DNA from: Devosia ginsengisoli
GTDB lineage: Bacteria > Pseudomonadota > Alphaproteobacteria > Rhizobiales > Devosiaceae
Direction: 5' to 3'
Assembly: GCF_024707105.1 (NCBI RefSeq)
Contig: NZ_JANQAJ010000004.1
Span: forward strand, 44,555 to 108,554
DNA: 64,000 bases
Every line of letters starts with the position of its first letter. Position 1 is the first letter of the stretch. A program made the translations under genes and the position numbers. Below are positions 56,419 to 64,000 of the stretch, one piece after another. The notes below the pieces were generated by a model. It was given only the letters and a program-made list of their open reading frames with translations, was not told the origin of the DNA and searched no databases.

Positions 56419-57723
56419 TTACGCCGCCGTCACACGCCACACGACGTCGCCGACATCGTCCACCGCCAGGAGCGCACCATCCCTGGCCATGGCCACGCCG
56501 ACCGGGCGGCCATTGGACGTCTTTTCGTCCGGGGCGAGGAAGCCGGTCAGCAGGTCGATCGGCGTGCCCTGGGGGCTGCCATTGCTGAAGGGCACCAGAA
56601 TGACCTTGTAGCCGCTGAGCTTGCTGCGGTTCCACGAACCATGCTGGCCGATGACCATGCCGGATGGCAGGCCCGGCAGCGTGTTTTCCGGCAGCCAGCA
56701 CAGGCCGAGGGAGGCGGTGTGGCCGCCCAGGGCATAGTCCGGCGTCAGGGCGGTGGCGACCAGGGCCGCGTCCTGCGGCACGCGATCATCCACCGTCTGG
56801 CCCCAATAGCAGAAGGGCCAGCCATAGAAACCGCCATCCTTGACCGAGGTCAGGTAATCGGGCGGGGTTTCGTCGCCCAGCCCGTCGCGCTCGTTGACCA
56901 CGGTCCACAGCGAACCATTGGTCGGCTCCCAGGCCATGCCGACCGGGTTGCGCAGACCGCCGGCAAAGATGCGGTTCTGCCCGGTCTTGAGATCGAGTTC
57001 GTAAATGCAGGCCCGGCCCTCTTCGGCTTCCATGCCTTCATCGGCGATATTGCTCAGCGAACCCACCGCCACATAGAGCCTGATGCCATCCTGGCTGGCG
57101 ATGAGATTGCGCGTCCAGTGGCCTGATGGCTTCATGTCCATGAGCTTGCGGCCCGGCGCGGTAATGCTGGTCTGGCCGGTCTCGTAGGGGAAGGCCATGA
57201 CGCTGTCGGTATTGCCGACATAGAACGTGTCGCCGACCAGGGCCATGCCGAAGGGCTGGTTGAGATTTTCGAGGAACACTTCACGGATTTCGGGAACGCC
57301 GTCACCATCGGCATCGCGCAGCAGGGTGATACGATTGGCGCTCGGCCGTGAGGCCCCTGCCCGGATCAGGGTCTGGTGCATGACCATGTCGCGGATGGAA
57401 TTGGCCTTGCCGACCAGCGTCGCGGCCTCGGCAACCAGCACGTCGCCATTGGGCAGGACATAGATCATGCGCGGATGGTCGAGCCCGGTGGCAAAGGGCG
57501 CGACCTTGAGGCCGGCAGCGACGGTCGGCGCCGTGCCCGGCGCCCAGCCCATTGCGGTCGGCATTTTCAGCATGGGCATGGCGCCCTGCGGCTTGGCCTG
57601 GGGAATGACGGGCGCCGTGCCCACCGCCTGCTTGAATGCCCCCATATGGCGGCCGCGGTAATAGAACCACAGGCCTCCGGCAATGATGGCGGCGAGTACG
57701 ACAAGCGAAATCAATACGTCCAC
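56419..57723 (-). CDS. Sorbosone dehydrogenase / PQQ-dependent sugar dehydrogenase-like protein
   Basis: The protein has 434 residues from a GTG at 57723 preceded by GGAGGAATCC. An N-terminal membrane anchor (VLISLVVLAAIIAGGLWFYY) exports a beta-propeller domain. LDHPRMIYVLPNGDVLVAEA, LNQPFGMALVGDTFYVGNTD, GLRNPVGMAWEPTNGSLWTV and GQHGSWNRSKLSGYKVI are typical of L-sorbosone dehydrogenase and soluble glucose dehydrogenase relatives. PQQ use and substrate are inferred from the family only. It diverges from ychF. Confidence 0.85.
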   Translation of the reverse strand: MDVLISLVVLAAIIAGGLWFYYRGRHMGAFKQAVGTAPVIPQAKPQGAMPMLKMPTAMGWAPGTAPTVAAGLKVAPFATGLDHPRMIYVLPNGDVLVAEAATLVGKANSIRDMVMHQTLIRAGASRPSANRITLLRDADGDGVPEIREVFLENLNQPFGMALVGDTFYVGNTDSVMAFPYETGQTSITAPGRKLMDMKPSGHWTRNLIASQDGIRLYVAVGSLSNIADEGMEAEEGRACIYELDLKTGQNRIFAGGLRNPVGMAWEPTNGSLWTVVNERDGLGDETPPDYLTSVKDGGFYGWPFCYWGQTVDDRVPQDAALVATALTPDYALGGHTASLGLCWLPENTLPGLPSGMVIGQHGSWNRSKLSGYKVILVPFSNGSPQGTPIDLLTGFLAPDEKTSNGRPVGVAMARDGALLAVDDVGDVVWRVTAA

Positions 57724-57865
57724 GGCGGGATTCCTCCGGTATTCTTGAATGGTAGCCTTGATAGGCGGTCGCGCGGCTCGCGACAAGATGGCCATGCGCC
57801 CTGCCGCATTGACTTCTGATCCCATCCGAACGATGTGAGGGCCAACAAATTCTGGAGCTTTCCCC

Positions 57866-58963
57866 ATGGGTTTCAAGATGGGCATTGTCGGCCTGCCCAA
57901 TGTCGGCAAGTCGACCCTCTTCAACGCGCTGACCCGCACCGCTGCCGCGGCGGCGGCGAACTTTCCGTTCTGCACCATCGAGCCCAATGTGGGCGACGTG
58001 CCGGTGCCTGATCCGCGCCTCGACAAGCTGGCCAAGATCGGCAAGTCGATCAATGTTCAGCCCGCGCGCATGAGCTTCGTGGATATTGCTGGCCTAGTGA
58101 AGGGCGCCAGCAAGGGCGAAGGCCTGGGCAACCAGTTCCTGGCCAATATCCGCGAATGCGACGCCATCGCCTATGTCTTGCGGTGCTTCGAGGACGGCAA
58201 CATCATCCACGTCGCCAACAAGGTCGATCCGCTGGCCGATGCCGAAGTGGTCGAGACCGAGCTGATGCTGGCCGACCTCGAAAGCCTCGAAAAGCGCCGC
58301 ACCGGCGTCGAGAAAAAGGCCAAGGGCAATGACAAGGACGCCAAGCAGACGCTCGAGCTGATCGACCGCGCGCTGGTGCTGCTGCGCGAGGGCAAGTCGG
58401 CCCGTTTCGTCGAGCGCTCGGCCGAAGAGGAAAAGGCCTTCCAGGAGCTGCAACTGCTAACCAGCAAGCCGGTGCTCTATGTCTGCAATGTCGACGAGGC
58501 CTCGGCCGGCTCGGGCAATGCCATGAGCAAGGCCGTGGAAGACTATGCCCACGCCAATGGCGCGGGCGTCGTCATCATCTCGGCCGAGATCGAAAGCCAA
58601 CTGGCGCAACTGCCCGATGCCGAGCAGGCCGAATATCTCGAATCGCTGGACCTGCACGAACCCGGCCTCAACCGCCTGATCCGCGAGGCCTATGACCTTT
58701 TGGGCCTGCAGACCTATTTCACCGTCGGCCCCAAGGAATCGCGCGCCTGGACCATCCACAAGGGCGACAAGGCCCCGGCCGCCGCCGGCGTCATCCATTC
58801 CGACTTCGAGCGCGGCTTCATCCGCGCCCAGACCATCGCCTATGACGATTTCGTGGCCCTGGGCGGGGAAGTGGCCGCCAAGGAAGCCGGCAAGGCCCGC
58901 GACGAAGGCAAGGAATATGTCGTCAAGGACGGCGACGTCATGCTGTTCAAGTTTAATACTTGA
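57866..58963 (+). CDS. ychF: Redox-regulated ATPase YchF
   Basis: The protein has 365 residues. [20 protein letters not shown] is the P-loop with the YchF/Obg signature. [20 protein letters not shown] is switch II, and [10 protein letters not shown] replaces the NKxD guanine-specificity motif, consistent with ATP preference. A C-terminal TGS domain ends [13 protein letters not shown]. YchF (OLA1) acts in translation and oxidative-stress response. The family 5 palindrome just past the stop probably terminates it. Confidence 0.97.
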   Translation: MGFKMGIVGLPNVGKSTLFNALTRTAAAAAANFPFCTIEPNVGDVPVPDPRLDKLAKIGKSINVQPARMSFVDIAGLVKGASKGEGLGNQFLANIRECDAIAYVLRCFEDGNIIHVANKVDPLADAEVVETELMLADLESLEKRRTGVEKKAKGNDKDAKQTLELIDRALVLLREGKSARFVERSAEEEKAFQELQLLTSKPVLYVCNVDEASAGSGNAMSKAVEDYAHANGAGVVIISAEIESQLAQLPDAEQAEYLESLDLHEPGLNRLIREAYDLLGLQTYFTVGPKESRAWTIHKGDKAPAAAGVIHSDFERGFIRAQTIAYDDFVALGGEVAAKEAGKARDEGKEYVVKDGDVMLFKFNT

Positions 58964-58974
58964 GGTCGACCGCT

Positions 58975-59040
58975 TCGCGGTAAAATCGCTCCAGTGGAGC
59001 GATTTTAGACCTCAAGGCCACGAGACCTATGGTCGAGTGG
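58975..59040. repeat. Family 5 palindromic repeat (third copy)
   Basis: The 25-bp palindrome with arms AAAATCGCTCCA / TGGAGCGATTTT lies at 58982-59006 and is followed by TTTAGACCTC and GGCCACGAGACCTATGGTCG, matching the flank of the copy at 51867. It follows ychF and may terminate it. Confidence 0.75.
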
Positions 59041-59070
59041 CTGGGCCACACGCTCCATGTTCCATGCGGC

Positions 59071-59113
59071 GCCATCTCAGGATGGATCCCGGCTCAAGGC
59101 CGGGATGACATCG
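59071..59113. repeat. Interspersed repeat, family 4 (copy B)
   Basis: GATGGATCCCGGCTCAAGGC then CGGGATGACATCG matches the element at 22811-22856. It lies adjacent to the family 5 palindrome. Confidence 0.6.
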
Positions 59114-59136
59114 CGCTTGGGAAGGCTTGCAGCGCA

Positions 59137-60057
59137 TCACCCCTCGATCGTGTCCTTGCGCATCTGGCTTGGGGTCATGCCATAGGCCTTGCGGAAATGC
59201 TCGTAGAACTGGGTCTGGCTGACGAAGCCGGCCTGGAAGGCGACGTTGGCGACGGAGAGGCTCCCGTCGAACAATAGCGAGCGGGCGCGGATCAGCCGCA
59301 TGCGGGTGACGAATTTCTGCACCGAGATATGCATGACCTTGGTGAAGAGGTTGGTGGCATAGTTGGGATGCAGGCCCACCACCTTGGCGATGTCCTCGGC
59401 GCTGAGTGGATCGGTGATGTTCTCCACGATATGGCGCACCATGCGCACCACATAGCGCACGGGCGAACCGGTGCGGGTGCGCGTGCCTGATCGTTCGACC
59501 CAGGCCGGCAGCAGCGTCTCCCAGCCGGTTATGGCGGCGCGGCGGAACATGGTGCCGATCTCGGAGCGCACGATATCGGTGCGCAGGGCATTGCCGCTGC
59601 GATAGTCCTGGTGCCAGCGCTCCAGCGTTTCGAGCCCGATGCAATCAGGGTTGAGCTGGATGACGCCGCCACCCATCAGCGTCTCCGTCAGCCGCCCGAG
59701 CTGGGGCATTTCGAGAAAGGCATCCATGGGCAGGTAGATATTGAGCTGCCGCCCCTCCCCGATACCGTTGAGACCGATGGTCTGGTGTGGAATGCCGGCC
59801 CAGAAGGCCACCAGCCGGCCTGCCCCGACGCTGACCGGGCCGCCATCGAACACGTAATCCATGCTGCCGCGGGTCAGCCAGTTGAACTCGATATGCCCAT
59901 GGCTATGCGGGCGCGGCATGATCTGGGGCGAGAAGGAGCGGATGCCGAAACGCCCGAAGGCCTTGCCGGAGGAATAGAAGCTGCGGTCCGGCCGGGGTGT
60001 CGGCCGGGGTGCCTTTTCGCGCGCGCGGCGCGGCTGAACGGGGCTCTCAACAATCAT
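59137..60057 (-). CDS. AraC-family transcriptional regulator (MelR-like)
   Basis: The protein has 306 residues. A cupin-like sensor domain (RPHSHGHIEFNWLTRGSMDY near residue 50) is followed by two C-terminal helix-turn-helix motifs (DPLSAEDIAKVVGLHPNYAT, then SVANVAFQAGFVSQTQFYEH). It is divergent from the ABC importer genes, with TTCCGG half-sites in the shared gap, so it probably activates the importer in response to its sugar or peptide. The ATG at 60057 gives MIVESPVQPRR. Confidence 0.9.
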   Translation of the reverse strand: MIVESPVQPRRAREKAPRPTPRPDRSFYSSGKAFGRFGIRSFSPQIMPRPHSHGHIEFNWLTRGSMDYVFDGGPVSVGAGRLVAFWAGIPHQTIGLNGIGEGRQLNIYLPMDAFLEMPQLGRLTETLMGGGVIQLNPDCIGLETLERWHQDYRSGNALRTDIVRSEIGTMFRRAAITGWETLLPAWVERSGTRTRTGSPVRYVVRMVRHIVENITDPLSAEDIAKVVGLHPNYATNLFTKVMHISVQKFVTRMRLIRARSLLFDGSLSVANVAFQAGFVSQTQFYEHFRKAYGMTPSQMRKDTIEG

Positions 60058-60077
60058 ACTTATCCGCCGATTTCTTT

Positions 60078-60180
60078 GAAACCCGGAACAAGTCTCTATC
60101 ATTCCGGATTGCTTCACCCAAGGCAAGGCGTAGGCTTTTGGCCAGAGCACGGAATGAAGCCGGAAGGGAGTATCCGGTTA
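60078..60180. promoter_or_regulatory. Candidate AraC-type operator half-sites
   Basis: TTCCGGATTGCTTC at 60102-60115 is partly mirrored by GAATGAAGCCGGAA at 60152-60165 (inverse TTCCGGCTTCATTC). A third similar half, GAAACCCGGAA, lies at 60078-60088. They occupy the 160-base gap between the divergent regulator and importer genes. Confidence 0.35.
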
Positions 60181-60218
60181 CGGCAAGCAATGCCGATCCG
60201 TTGCCATGGGAGGTTTTA

Positions 60219-62287
60219 TTGAGAAAACAAGCGATTGCCCTTGGCGGGGCAGGACTGATGCTGGGTGTCTCGCTGCTTGCCGTGCAGGCCCAGGATTTGA
60301 CGGGCGAACTTCCGGATCCGCCGGAATTCGCCGCGCAGAGCGAGCCCAACTTCGTCAGCGTTTCCGATATCCAGGAATACAAGGCGCTGCCCGAATATCA
60401 TGAACCCGACTGGGTCACCGCGAAATATGTCGAGGCGGGCACATTGCCGCCCGTCGCCGAGCGCCTGCCCAAGGAACCCCTGGTGTTCAAGACCGGCGAC
60501 ATGCCCGACGGCGTCGGCGTCTATGGCGACACGATGCGTCATGTGATCGGCGGCCGGCCGGAAGGCTGGAACTATACCGCCGGCCAGAACCAGGGCTGGG
60601 GCGGCATCGATATCGGCCTCAGCGAATGCCTGACGCGCACCGGGCCGCTCTTCGAGGTCAAGGCCGACGAACTCGAGCCGCTGCCCAACCTGGCCAAGAG
60701 CTGGGAATGGTCCGAAGACGGGCACGAGCTGACCATGCACCTGATCGAAGGCGCCAAATGGTCCGACGGCGACCCCTTCGACGCCGATGACGTGATGTTC
60801 TACTGGGACGACGCCATCATGGATTCCAATGTGTCCCCGCTCAATGGCGGCACACCCGAGACCTTCGGCGTCGGCACCACGCTGGAAGCGCTCGATCCCT
60901 ACACGATCAAATGGACCTTCAAGGAAGTCCGGCCGACGCAATATCTCTATGCCATGGCCTATGGCACCTTCTGCCCCGGCCCGAGCCATATCCTGAAGCC
61001 CCAGCACCCCAAATATTCCGACAACACCTACGAGCAGTTCAAAAACGCCTTCCCGCCGGAATATATGAACATGCCGGTCATGGGCGCCTGGGTGCCGGTG
61101 GAATACCGGCCGGACGACATCGTGGTGATGCGCCGCAACCCCTATTACTGGAAGGTCGACGAGAACGGCAACCAGTTGCCCTATCTGAACGAAATGCACT
61201 ACCGGCTCAGCACCTGGGCCGACCGCGACGTGCAGGCCGTTGCCGGTTCGGGCGACTTCTCCAACCTCGAACAGGCCGAAAGCTATGTCGAAGCCCTGCG
61301 CCGCTCGGCTGAAGACACCGCCCCTGCCCGTCTGCAATTCGGCGCCCGCACCATCGGCTATGCGCTGGAATTCAACCTCTCGGCCAATGGCTGGGGCGAA
61401 CCCGATGCCCGCGGCCAGGCCATCCACGAACTGAACCGGAACCTCGATTTCCGCAAGGCCGTCTCGATCGCCATCGACCGGCAGCGGCTGGGCGACTCGC
61501 TGGTCCGCGGTCCGTTCACCGCCATCTATCCGGGCGGCCTCTATGCCGGCACGGCCTATTATGACAAGGCCTCGACGGTCTACTACCCCTATAACCTGGA
61601 GGCGGCCAACGCCCTGCTCGACGGCATCGGCCTGATCGATACCGACGGCAATGGCGTGCGCAACCTGCCCGATGGCGGCGCGGATGTGGAAATCACCCTG
61701 CTCGCCAATACGGATTATGCGACCGACACCAACCTGGCCGAAGGCGTTATCGCCATGATGGAACCGCTCGGCCTGCGCGTCATCGCCAATTTCCAGGCGG
61801 GAACCTCGCGTGACGACATGCAGCAGGCCGGCCAGTTCGACTGGCATGTCCGCCGCCAGGGCGCCGAAGTGGTCTCGGTGGTGCAGGGCACGACCTTCCT
61901 CGCCCCCACAGGTCCGCAGACGAGCTATTTCCACCGCGCCGGCACGGACGGAACAGTGGATCTCCTGCCCTTCGAGCAGGAACTGGTCGATGCGGTGAAC
62001 GCCTTTGTCGCCACCAGCGACAATGCCGAACCGTCGAGCTGATGAAGACCTTCCAGCACACCTTCACCGAGAACGTCTATTCGGTGGGGCTCACCCAATA
62101 TCCGGGTGCGCTGATCATCAACAAGCGCTTTGCCAATATCCCGGCCGGCGCCCCGATCTTCATGTTCAACTGGGCGGAAGACAACATTATCCGCGAACGC
62201 GTCTACGTTCCGGCCGACACGCAGGGCGACTACGAACTGCACCCCGAGACGCTTCCGGGCGAACCGGGCGGCGCGGGTCCGGTGTGA
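60219..62287 (+). pseudogene. ABC transporter substrate-binding protein (family 5), one frameshift near the C-terminus
   Basis: It starts at a TTG at 60219 with GGGAGG five bases upstream and a signal peptide (RKQAIALGGAGLMLGVSLLA). About 607 residues of the peptide/oligosaccharide-binding SBP family 5 fold follow (LVFKTGDMPDGVGVYGDTMR, DGDPFDADDVMFYWDD), then a premature TGA at 62040-62042. The next frame continues ELMKTFQHTFTENVYSVGLT to 62287, the expected C-terminus. One lost base near 62031-62036 explains it. The length (about 690) and AraC partner recall alpha-galactoside binding proteins, but the ligand is unproven. Confidence 0.85.
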
Positions 62288-62305
62288 CCACCGGCGCTTG
62301 AGCTC

Positions 62306-62463
62306 CTGTCTCCCTCCCCCTTGTGGGGAGGGAGAGCGAGATAGGACTTAGCCCTTCGCTAGGTCCGTGATCGAGCAGGGTGGGGTATGGTCACGCAAAC
62401 GCGGTGCAAGTGGCCCACCCCCATTCCTTGATCCCTCCCCACAAGGGGGAGGGAGACGACTGA
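62306..62463. repeat. Interspersed palindromic repeat, family 1 (copy E)
   Basis: CTCCCTCCCCCTTGTGGGGA at the left and CCCTCCCCACAAGGGGGAGG at the right flank about 90 bases that include GCAGGGTGGGG and CCCACCCCCATTCC. It lies between the binding-protein and permease genes, where such hairpins can raise binding-protein mRNA stability. Confidence 0.7.
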
Positions 62464-62503
62464 GGCGCCGGGGCCAAACGCCCCAAGCTATTAAGAGGCC
62501 GCC

Positions 62504-63519
62504 ATGCTTCGATTTCTGATCATGCGCATATTGGGCGCGATCCCGCTGCTCCTGCTGCTCAGCGTGGTGACCTTCGCCATCATCCAGGCGCCGCCGGGCG
62601 ACTATGGCGACACGATCCGCTCCATGCTGATCAATCTGGGGCGGCGCTGCCCCCCACCGTGGCCGAAGCGCAGGCCGAGCTGTATCGCGAGGCCCACGGC
62701 CTCAATGACCCTATCATCGTGCAGTATTTCCGCTGGATCGGGGGCATCGTCACCCGCTTCGATTTCGGCCACTCGTTCTTCTACAACAAGGATGTCGGCA
62801 TCGTCGTGGCCGAGCGTCTGCCGGCCACCATCGCCCTGGCGCTGACCTGCCACCTGCTCGCGTCGCTGCTGGGCATTGGCCTGGGCATCCTGGCGGCCAC
62901 AAGGCAATATTCCTGGGTCGATACCGGGCTAGGGCATCATCTCCTTCCTCGGCATGACCATTCCGCGGTTCCTGCTGGCCATTATCATCCTCTATTTCCT
63001 AGTCTTCCGGCTCAATGTCAGCGAGGTGGGTATGTTCTTTCGGCCCGCTATGGCGGCGCGCCCTGGAGCTGGGACAAGTTCGTCAACCTCGTCCAGCATG
63101 TCTGGCCCGTGGTCTTCATCGCCACCTTTGGCGGGCTGGCCTATAATATGCGCGCGTCATGCGGGCCAACCTGCTCGACGTGCTCAACAGCCAATATGTC
63201 GAGACCGCACGCGCCAGGGCCTGCCGGAAGGCGCCGTGATCATGAAGCATGCCGTGCCCAATGCGCTGCACCCGCTGGTCGCCTATCAGGGCGTGGTGCT
63301 GCCCTATATGCTGACCGGCGAAATCGAGGTGGCCATCGTCTTCGGCCTCGCCACGGTCGGCCCGGCCATTGTCGGCTCCATGGGCGTGGGCGATGTCTAT
63401 GTCACCGCCACCTTCATGCTGGTGCTGGCCGCCACGCTGATCGTCGGCAACATCATTTCAGACCTTCTGCTGGTGGCGCTCGACCCCCGCATCCGGCTGG
63501 GGGAGGAGGCAGCGAATGA
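62504..63519 (+). pseudogene. ABC transporter permease (OppB/DppB type) with multiple frameshifts
   Basis: It starts MLRFLIMRILGAIPLLLLLS, typical of OppB-type permeases. The homologous sequence then jumps frame at about 62638, 62932, 63030, 63154, 63220 and 63500. The pieces together give LYREAHGLNDPIIVQYFRWI, AERLPATIALALTCHLLASL, FLGMTIPRFLLAIIILYFLV, MRANLLDVLNSQYVETARA and GLPEGAVIMKHAVPNALHPL, covering the full family including the EAA loop. Most breaks are one missing base in a G or T run, suggesting sequencing error; true decay is the alternative. The reconstructed end overlaps the next ATG by four bases. Confidence 0.8.
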
Positions 63520-64000
63520 CCGACCTCGATACGCGTTCCGCCATCCCCCTGCCATCAGACCCCGCCGGCGGCCCGATGCCGACAGGCGCCGACGAAGCCG
63601 CCCCGGCAGTAACTCGCTTCGGCAGCGGCAATGAGGGCTATGCGACCCTGGTCTGGCGGCGCTTCCGCCGCTCGACCATGGGCATGATCGGGCTGGTTCT
63701 GGTGACCCTGCTGCTGGTGGTCTCGGTCTTTGCCGATTTCTTCGCGCCGATGGACCCCAAGGCAGCCAACCTGCCCTTTGCCCCGCCGGATATGATCGCC
63801 TTCGAGGACCAGGACGGCAATTTCAGCCTCATCCCCTATGTCTACCCGATCGGCGACACCGGCGAATTCGACCCCGTGACCTTCAGCCGCTGACCGGCCT
63901 GATCAAGGACAACCCGACGCCGACAGGCTTCTTCGTCACCGGCTACAGCTACCACCTGCTCTGGTTCATCCCGGCCAATGTCCACTTCTTCGGCTCGACC
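63516..64000 (+). pseudogene. ABC transporter permease (OppC/DppC type), frameshifted and cut by the window edge
   Basis: The ATG at 63516 starts MTDLDTRSAIPLPSDPAGG, a cytoplasmic N-terminus, then a first membrane helix (GMIGLVLVTLLLVVSVFADF) and FFAPMDPKAANLPFAPPDMI, as in OppC-type permeases. The frame ends at 63893 after DPVTFSR. In another frame the sequence goes on PLTGLIKDNPTPTGFFVTGY to the window end, so one base is missing near 63881. It is the second permease of the importer. Confidence 0.78.

Noticed and set aside
60216..61934. 572-codon minus-strand frame
   Set aside because: It is antisense to the substrate-binding protein, which has a signal peptide and conserved family motifs.

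Overview
The window reads as the chromosome of a high-GC alphaproteobacterium of the order Hyphomicrobiales, most like Devosia and relatives. This is inferred from the dnaG-rpoD order, the lgt-midA-pgeF cluster, ClpS, HlyU-family and DUF2277 proteins, a Weimberg-type pentose gene pair, and dense GC-rich interspersed palindromes. It is mostly ordinary core genome with accessory islands. I saw no rRNA, tRNA, prophage, insertion sequence or CRISPR array.

Layout. 0-2 kb: a truncated ketoglutarate-semialdehyde dehydrogenase and an XylX-like dehydratase. 2-9.4 kb: envelope proteins (SIMPL, TauE-type exporter, YjbQ, a large OmpA-like protein, a repeat-rich membrane protein, a DUF533 protein) and a luciferase-like monooxygenase. 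9.4-15 kb: a leftward block of small proteins, RpoD and DnaG. 15-22 kb: HdeD, an MFS exporter, a diguanylate cyclase, YqeY, CarA, GNAT and a zinc metallopeptidase. 22.9-26.1 kb: a perfect Pho box, CpdB and RNase T2, which together form an RNA-phosphate scavenging set. 26.2-34.9 kb: an ABC exporter, a MazF-type toxin-antitoxin pair, an aldo/keto reductase, ClpS, a class IV aminotransferase with a sulfotransferase-like partner, and an RNA methyltransferase. 35.2-38.5 kb: CarB, about 15 kb from CarA.

38.7-40.5 kb holds the most interesting element. Two consecutive genes, a CatB-type acetyltransferase and a phytanoyl-CoA-dioxygenase-like protein, each follow the same arrangement: a TTGACA promoter, then at an identical spacing a nearly leaderless 15-codon peptide, then a chain of hairpins, then the gene. 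This looks like a paired ribosome-sensing attenuation system, probably responsive to antibiotics.

40.6-59 kb: threonine aldolase, a methyltransferase, a cold-shock protein, ProC, UbiK, Lgt-MidA-PgeF, Prs, two DGPF/YCII proteins with an ECF sigma factor, L25, Pth, a sorbosone-dehydrogenase-like protein and YchF. 59.1-64 kb: an AraC regulator diverging from a peptide/oligosaccharide ABC importer whose genes carry many frameshifts.

At least six palindromic repeat families fill the intergenic gaps. Single-base frameshifts, mostly in short homopolymers, break the ABC ATPase near 26.6 kb, the antitoxin near 29.15 kb, the methyltransferase near 33.8 kb and the last 2 kb. Many of these may be sequencing errors rather than true pseudogenes.
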